The notes beneath the pieces are model-generated. The model did no database searches. It was given only the letters and a program-made list of their open reading frames with translations, and was not told where the DNA came from. Shown piece by piece: positions 58,982 through 64,000 of a stretch of DNA of 64,000 nucleotides (the stretch's first letter is position 1; each line of letters begins with the position of its first letter). This DNA is from an uncultured Bacteriovoracaceae bacterium (GTDB taxonomy: Bacteria > Bdellovibrionota > Bacteriovoracia > Bacteriovoracales > Bacteriovoracaceae). The position numbers were made by a program, and so were the translations under genes. The DNA lies in contig CALHBF010000013.1 in assembly GCA_937931205.1 (NCBI GenBank), positions 124,001-188,000 of the forward strand, written 5' to 3'.

Positions 58982-60087
58982 GGCATTCAAGTTTTTTAGA
59001 AATCAATCTTGGTATTCTTGGTGATAATTTTCAAAAAATAAAAAAATGTGCACCAAATGCACAAATTCTTCCTATGGTGAAGGCCGATGCTTACGGGCAT
59101 GGGCTTCTCTCTATTTCTCGTTTTCTATCTGCCGAGTGCGGAGTGAAGTATTTAGGATGTGCCAGACTTTCAGAGGCCATGCGTTTATCCGAGGCCTGTC
59201 CTGAATTGACAGCAACAACACTGGTCTTTTCCGATACCGAGATGGATAACCCCACTCATCGGGAAGCCTATCTTAATTTTAATATTACTCCAGTGATTCA
59301 TCAGGCATCGGACTTAGAAGTTTTTCTGAGTGATAAAAATTTTAGGAAAGTTCCTCTTGTTTTAAAATTTAACTCAGGCATGAACCGTTTAGGTCTGACT
59401 CTTGAAGAGTTGGAGAAATATGTTCCCCGTTTAAAACAAGTGGGAGTCGCACATCTTACCAGTCATCTTGCCCGCTCTCCGGAAAAGTTAAAAGAAGGGG
59501 ACAAGTCTCATAAGCAACTTGCAGAATTTAATCGTGCCCGCCAGTTTCTCAAAGATGCTGGAGTAGAGGTGCGAGAAACATCTCTTTCTAATTCTGGTGC
59601 TATTGAGCAGGGATTTGCTACTGAGATGGATTTTATCCGTCCAGGGCTTATGTTGTATGGGCCCGCTTCAGTAGAAAATGGTGCTTGGGACGGAAGAATG
59701 ATTTCAAGATTTATCACTAAAGTTCTGAAGACTTTTATTGTTAAACAAGGCACTCCAGTCGGTTATGGGGTGAATGTTGCTCCTAAAGATATGCTGATCG
59801 CCGTCCTTCCCATTGGCTATGGAGATGGGATCCATCTGGCAAGCTCAGGCGTGAAGGTTAAAATTAATGGAATAGAAGGCCGACTTTTTGGTCGAGTTAA
59901 CATGGATATGATTTTTATTGGCTTTGACCCAAGTGTTGAAGGAAAGATCAAGTCTGGGGATCGAGTAGAGTTCTGGAGCCATGATACTCAGGATATCATT
60001 GAAATGGCCCGTGATATGAAAACCATTCCCTATGAGATTATGTGTGGAATTTCTGGTCGCATACCTCGTGTTTATAAAGTATCATAA
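58978..60087 (+). CDS. alr: Alanine racemase
   Basis: 369 residues. PLP lysine is Lys35 in MVKADAYGHG; VGYGVN and LPIGYGDGIHL hold the tyrosine and conserved C-terminal loop; GRVNMDMIFI is the other signature. Makes D-alanine for peptidoglycan, the substrate that the VanX-like enzyme at 18556 would release as dipeptide. Between the receiver-like gene (overlap) and mlaE (six bases). Confidence 0.95.
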   Translation: MRHSSFLEINLGILGDNFQKIKKCAPNAQILPMVKADAYGHGLLSISRFLSAECGVKYLGCARLSEAMRLSEACPELTATTLVFSDTEMDNPTHREAYLNFNITPVIHQASDLEVFLSDKNFRKVPLVLKFNSGMNRLGLTLEELEKYVPRLKQVGVAHLTSHLARSPEKLKEGDKSHKQLAEFNRARQFLKDAGVEVRETSLSNSGAIEQGFATEMDFIRPGLMLYGPASVENGAWDGRMISRFITKVLKTFIVKQGTPVGYGVNVAPKDMLIAVLPIGYGDGIHLASSGVKVKINGIEGRLFGRVNMDMIFIGFDPSVEGKIKSGDRVEFWSHDTQDIIEMARDMKTIPYEIMCGISGRIPRVYKVS

Positions 60088-60093
60088 TCTCAC

Positions 60094-60885
60094 ATGGTTC
60101 AATTAGTTTTAAAACAGATCAACAGTATCGGAGAGTCCCTCATTAGCTTAGTCAATGGGCTGGGAGACTTCACTCTTTTTGTTTCAAGAACAATCTTTTG
60201 GACTTTTAAACCTCCCTATCGTGTGAAATTACTTTTTGATCAGATTTATTTCATGGGAAATAAGTCCATCTTCATTATTTTTCTTACTTCTGTTTTTACC
60301 GGTGCTGTTTTTGCCATGCAAATCTATCTGGGAATTAAGGCCATCAATCCTGATTCTTTCATCGGACCAATCGTAACGATTGCACTTGCTAAAGAACTTG
60401 CTCCTGTTCTGTCTGGACTGGTTGTTGCTGGTAGATGTGGTGCCGCGATGGCAGCCCAGATTGGAAGTATGAAAGTAACAGAACAGATCGATGCGTTGGA
60501 AGTGATGGGTATTAATGGATACCAATATCTGGCAGTTCCTAGAATTTTAGGAGCAATGATCAGTATGCCTTTATTGTCTGCGATCTTTCTTCTTGTTGGT
60601 TACACTGGAGCTTGGTTGATAGCTACTAAAGTGTTGATGATTGATCCGACACTTTATACTCAGAAAATTTCTGATTTTATGAATCTTGGAATGGTTGTTG
60701 AGGGGCTTATCAAAGCTGCCGTTTTCGGTTATCTCATTGGGGTAATCGGAACATATCAAGGATTTAATGTAACAGGAGGAGCTGAAGGAGTAGGTAAAGG
60801 GACAAATATGGCCGTGGTATGGGGAATGATTACCGTACTGGTTATAGACTACTTCTTAACGACTTTCTTGGCGCAAATCCTATGA
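60094..60885 (+). CDS. mlaE: MlaE-type ABC permease
   Basis: 263 residues, about six transmembrane helices. TGAVFAMQIYLGIKAI, LAPVLSGLVVAGRCGAAMAA followed by QIGSMKVTEQIDALEVMGIN are the MlaE signatures. Inner-membrane core of a phospholipid transport complex that keeps outer-membrane asymmetry. It overlaps mlaF by four bases (ATGA). Confidence 0.95.
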   Translation: MVQLVLKQINSIGESLISLVNGLGDFTLFVSRTIFWTFKPPYRVKLLFDQIYFMGNKSIFIIFLTSVFTGAVFAMQIYLGIKAINPDSFIGPIVTIALAKELAPVLSGLVVAGRCGAAMAAQIGSMKVTEQIDALEVMGINGYQYLAVPRILGAMISMPLLSAIFLLVGYTGAWLIATKVLMIDPTLYTQKISDFMNLGMVVEGLIKAAVFGYLIGVIGTYQGFNVTGGAEGVGKGTNMAVVWGMITVLVIDYFLTTFLAQIL

Positions 60886-61625
60886 GTGAATATTCAGTAG
60901 AATTCAAAAATGTCTCAAAGAAGTTTGGTGAATCAACCATTCTTCATGATTTGAACTTCGGTATTCACGAAGGGAAAATCACGACTATTTTAGGGTTTTC
61001 TGGTGCTGGTAAAACAACTCTCATGAAGCATATTCTGGGATTAGTAAAACCAACGACGGGTGAAGTAATCGTAAAAGGAACAACGATTAATGAGCTAGGA
61101 GAGCTGCCCCTTCGTGAATTTCGTAGAAATTTTGGAATGGTTTTCCAGTATGCGGCCCTTTTTGACTTCTTAACAAGTTTTGAAAATGTGGCTTTCCCTC
61201 TAAGAGAATTCACTAAACTTTCAGAAAAAGAAATTCAGGATAAGGTATTGGGACTTCTTGAGTCGGTAGGAATCAATCGAGAAGCCGCCTATAAGCTACC
61301 TTCTGAACTCTCGGGTGGTATGAGAAAGAGAGTGGGGTTGGCCCGAGGTCTGGCCCTAGATCCTCACATCATGCTTTATGATGAGCCGACTTCCGGACTG
61401 GATCCTATTACTACTCATATGGTTTATGATCTGATGAAGGAGACTCATCTTCGTAATATTAGCAGAGGTTTTAGCTCTATTATTATTTCCCATGATATTC
61501 ATGCGACTATAAAATACTCTGATTACATCGTGTTTATGGAAAAAGGTCGAGTGGTTGAACATTTAGATACGGAATCTTTCAAGCGATCGGAAAATCCGGT
61601 CATTAGAAGATTTCTTGAGTTATAA
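60882..61625 (+). CDS. mlaF: MlaF-type ABC ATPase
   Basis: 247 residues from ATG 60882, overlapping the mlaE stop. Walker A GFSGAGKTT, Q-loop VFQYAALFD, signature LSGGMRKRVGLARGLALDP, Walker B IMLYDEPTSGLDP, H-loop IISHD. The GGMRKR signature is specific to the Mkl/MlaF group. Drives lipid movement by MlaE. Confidence 0.95.
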   Translation: MSEYSVEFKNVSKKFGESTILHDLNFGIHEGKITTILGFSGAGKTTLMKHILGLVKPTTGEVIVKGTTINELGELPLREFRRNFGMVFQYAALFDFLTSFENVAFPLREFTKLSEKEIQDKVLGLLESVGINREAAYKLPSELSGGMRKRVGLARGLALDPHIMLYDEPTSGLDPITTHMVYDLMKETHLRNISRGFSSIIISHDIHATIKYSDYIVFMEKGRVVEHLDTESFKRSENPVIRRFLEL

Positions 61626-61682
61626 CCAGATTCGATTAATATAAAATTGTATCTATTTTAGATCAAAATAGTGGGAGAGAGT

Positions 61683-63059
61683 TTGAATCCTCTGAAAGTT
61701 GGTCTGCTCGCTTTAGCAGCGTTAAGCAGTATCGTGGTCATGTCATTGAAAATCACTCAGAACCAAACTGGTTTTGGGACTCATACTGAGTATCAAACTC
61801 TATTAGAGGATGCTTCTGGTATTCAAGAAAAGACATCTATTAAAGTAGCCGGTATTACCGCTGGTCGTATTAAAAGCATTGAACTTCACGATAACAAGGC
61901 ACTCATTACTTTTGAAATTGTTGATAAAGTAAAAGTAACAGAAGGCTCATTCCTCTCTATTAAGAGTGTTGGGCTTTTAGGTGATAAGTTTATTGATTTA
62001 AGACTAGGGAATTCTGGAAATCCGTTGCCGGAAGGTGCGCGCCTGGAAACTCAGCCAGGAGCGGGCTTTGATACTCTTGCTCAAGATGCTTCAGCAGTCT
62101 TGAAGGAAGTAAAAGAGATTGCGGCCAGTGTGAAAGATGCTCTTCGTGATGAGAACGGTAATAATATGATGAAATCTATTATTGCTAACATTAATGATAT
62201 GGCGGAAAGTCTTAAGCGTATGTCGACTGGTAATGAAGATAAGATCAATCAGATCATTGCCGATATTGAGCAGCTCTCTGGGCAACTTGCTTATGAAACA
62301 GATCGTAATCAGAAAGACTCCTTTGCTAATGACTTAACGAAAGTCGGTCCAATCCTTGATAAAGTGGACTCTGCGATGGGTGATTTAAAAATCATTATGG
62401 CAGATATGAGAGAAGGTAAGGGAACTGTTGGTAAGCTTCTTCGTGATGAAGCCGTTGTCGACCAGGTTTCACAAACTCTTTCCAGTGTGAACAGACTTGT
62501 TAACCGTATTAATAACATTGAAGCGGATATCGCAATTGCCACTGGTGCTAACACTAGACTTGGATCTGATACTCGCTTTGATATTGATATCTTCCCGGCC
62601 CCTGAGAGATTTTTCAGGCTTGGTGTTGTGACAAATGATTTTGGTCCACAAATTGAGCGTGAGACAAGTACTTACACTAGTCAAAACGGCGGTCCTGAGA
62701 TGGAGCGAACTGAGAGAAAAATTAGAAAAGATGCTTTCAAATTCAACCTTCAAATCGGTCGTCGTATTCAAAGATTTGGTTTAAGAGCAGGTCTTATCGA
62801 GTCTACCGGAGGTGTGGGGCTTGATTACTTCTTCCCTGATTGGGGGATTAGAACGGGGACTGAAATTTTTGATTACCAAAAAGATGCAGGTCCTAACGTA
62901 AGACTATTCGGAGAAGTTAAGATTTGGAACGTAATGTTTGCAAGAGTTGCCGGAGAAGATTTACTTTCGAAAACTGGCAAACAAAGTGCTACACTTTCAG
63001 TAGGTTTAAGATTTAACGATCAAGATTTAGCAGCTTTAATTGGATTATTAGCAAGGTAA
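61683..63059 (+). CDS. mlaD: MlaD/MCE protein with long C-terminal barrel-like extension
   Basis: 458 residues from TTG 61683, which has GGGAGAG just upstream; GTG 61671 (four residues longer) is the alternative. Transmembrane helix at about 5-23, then the MCE domain at about 35-120 (GIQEKTSIKVAGITAGRI, SVGLLGDKFIDLRLG). A helical region with coiled-coil character follows to about 285. The last 160 residues alternate polar and non-polar with aromatic belts (FNLQIGRRIQRFGLRAGL, GLDYFFPDWGIRTG, ATLSVGLRF), as in outer-membrane barrels. E. coli MlaD has only about 183 residues. It may bridge both membranes. Confidence 0.85.
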   Translation: MNPLKVGLLALAALSSIVVMSLKITQNQTGFGTHTEYQTLLEDASGIQEKTSIKVAGITAGRIKSIELHDNKALITFEIVDKVKVTEGSFLSIKSVGLLGDKFIDLRLGNSGNPLPEGARLETQPGAGFDTLAQDASAVLKEVKEIAASVKDALRDENGNNMMKSIIANINDMAESLKRMSTGNEDKINQIIADIEQLSGQLAYETDRNQKDSFANDLTKVGPILDKVDSAMGDLKIIMADMREGKGTVGKLLRDEAVVDQVSQTLSSVNRLVNRINNIEADIAIATGANTRLGSDTRFDIDIFPAPERFFRLGVVTNDFGPQIERETSTYTSQNGGPEMERTERKIRKDAFKFNLQIGRRIQRFGLRAGLIESTGGVGLDYFFPDWGIRTGTEIFDYQKDAGPNVRLFGEVKIWNVMFARVAGEDLLSKTGKQSATLSVGLRFNDQDLAALIGLLAR

Positions 63060-63062
63060 TTG

Positions 63063-64000
63063 ATGGAGAAGAACTGGCTGATCCGTACAAAGTCGAATCA
63101 TATTTTGGGCCCCGTCTCGAAAGAGAAGGTGCTTGAGCTATTTAAAAATGGCTCACTCAAGGCCAATGATGAGATCTGTACTGGAAATGGTTTTTGGTTT
63201 TTCATCAGAGAAGAGGACATGGTCGAGCGCTATCTTATTGGTAATGCCAGACAGCCTTTTAATCCATTAAGCGAAGCTAAGAACGTTCTTACTCAGAAAT
63301 CAGAGCCTCATTTTCAAGAATCTACAGACATCACGCTTATTGGAAGCATCAATTTAGATGAAATTCAAGATGATCTAGGGGATAACCCAGAATTACCTCA
63401 GAAAGAATCTCTGGAACAAAGTGTTCCTAAAAGATCTTCTCCTGTAGAAGATCAAAAAAAAAACCAACCTAAGCTCAGAGTTGCCAAGCAAGTCCAAAAA
63501 AAAGTAGCGACTCCTAAGAAAAAGCACACTTACTTAAGAGTACTTTTCCTATTCTTCTTTCTGGCGCTCCTTTCTCTGACTTATTATCGAAAAAAGATTA
63601 TTCAGTACTTTTTTGACGGCGAGATGACTCGTGTTAGCCTTTTTCAAAATGCTTATGCTCAGACAGAAGTTCTGGAGTTAAAAAAAAAAGGTTTTTTTGA
63701 CGACATCATCTCCTTAGAAGGAATCAGTTTCAGTCCGGAAGCTGGGCTAAATGGTTTCAATGTCGTTTCTCAAATTGAAATTCAAAGTTTTAAATGTGAT
63801 GACCTTAAAAATGATGCCTTCAGGCTGGCATTATTGTTATTTCCGACAGATCGCTTTACTGAGAAATTTTTAATTAAGATGAGAGAGTGCATCGTTAAAA
63901 ATTCCAGCGACACACTTCTTACTGAGTGGTTAAAATCAATTGATCATAAAGTCGTACTTACTCGTGCCGAACAGAAAAGAAAAAATCTTCTCATTGATGT
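63063..64000 (+). CDS. GYF-like membrane protein, 3' end missing
   Basis: Starts at ATG 63063, three bases after mlaD, and stays open for 312 codons to the window edge. The N-terminal 55 residues (WLIRTKSNHILGPVSKEKVL, then FKNGSLKANDEICTGNGFW) fit a GYF_2-type domain, which binds proline-rich or peptide partners. A charged linker rich in E, P, Q, K follows, then one transmembrane helix (LFLFFFLALLSLTYY, about residues 163-177) and a C-terminal domain of unknown type. Likely part of the mla operon; function unknown. The true stop is outside the window. Confidence 0.78.
   Translation, partial: MEKNWLIRTKSNHILGPVSKEKVLELFKNGSLKANDEICTGNGFWFFIREEDMVERYLIGNARQPFNPLSEAKNVLTQKSEPHFQESTDITLIGSINLDEIQDDLGDNPELPQKESLEQSVPKRSSPVEDQKKNQPKLRVAKQVQKKVATPKKKHTYLRVLFLFFFLALLSLTYYRKKIIQYFFDGEMTRVSLFQNAYAQTEVLELKKKGFFDDIISLEGISFSPEAGLNGFNVVSQIEIQSFKCDDLKNDAFRLALLLFPTDRFTEKFLIKMRECIVKNSSDTLLTEWLKSIDHKVVLTRAEQKRKNLLID

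Noticed and set aside
1-64000. CRISPR, integrase, transposase, attachment sites, tRNA or rRNA genes
   Set aside because: None recognised on either strand; regular direct repeats with spacers and tRNA cloverleaf patterns were not seen.

Overview
The window is AT-rich, densely coded bacterial chromosome with no rRNA, tRNA, CRISPR array, transposase or phage gene that I can recognise. It looks like a Gram-negative of the Bdellovibrionota type, probably Bacteriovoracales. I infer this from the many small lipoproteins and secreted proteins, the DUF3015 and DUF4105 genes, a PilT ATPase, an Mla lipid system, and the overall gene style. No 16S or other decisive marker is present, so the placement is an inference.

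Layout. 1-5.3 kb: the 3' part of a coiled-coil protein, lexA with an unusual direct-repeat operator, a sugar-binding-like lipoprotein, and a greB/radical-SAM operon. 5.3-9.5 kb: an FAD oxidoreductase, then a three-gene cassette of retropepsin-like protease, transglutaminase-7TM protein and glutamate-ligase-like ATP-grasp enzyme. 9.5-12.9 kb: a Dus enzyme, yjbQ, bfd/bfr iron storage, a Nudix hydrolase and an esterase. 13-19.3 kb: envelope and secreted proteins, including a secreted YidD-like protein with PEGA and TM2-like partners, two tandem DUF3015 genes, a DUF4105 protein and a VanX-like dipeptidase. 19.5-25 kb: a divergent SelO-like protein with an S51 peptidase, a ClsB/YbhP pair and pilT. 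25-31 kb: an LTA-synthase-like sulfatase, aroC-lipB-lipA, and an ABC ATPase overlapping a YdcZ-type membrane protein. 31-41 kb: oxyR, two transporters and an incomplete arginine-succinyl (AST) set (astD, astA, astC-like) with a DUF1338 2-oxoadipate enzyme. 41-48 kb: two secreted proteins, a fused alpha/beta E1 2-oxoacid dehydrogenase, an autoregulated Xre/membrane-protein pair, and two secreted seven-repeat paralogues. 47.7-57 kb: nusB, nrdR, a Kazal-domain lipoprotein, glyA and the fatty-acid cluster yceD-rpmF-fabH-fabD-fabG-acpP-fabF, which lacks plsX. 57-64 kb: aroK-like kinase, a receiver-like protein, alr, mlaE-mlaF-mlaD and a GYF-like membrane protein cut by the window end.

Together these genes cover core metabolism (fatty acids, lipoate, chorismate, one-carbon units), SOS, oxidative-stress and ribonucleotide-reductase regulation, iron storage, and a large share of cell-envelope work. 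The least ordinary items are the MlaD whose C-terminus looks like an outer-membrane barrel, the secreted YidD cassette, the LexA and Xre operators, hairpins that bury ribosome binding sites or start codons near 13-17 kb, and two candidate single-membrane-span microproteins that ordinary gene calling would miss.
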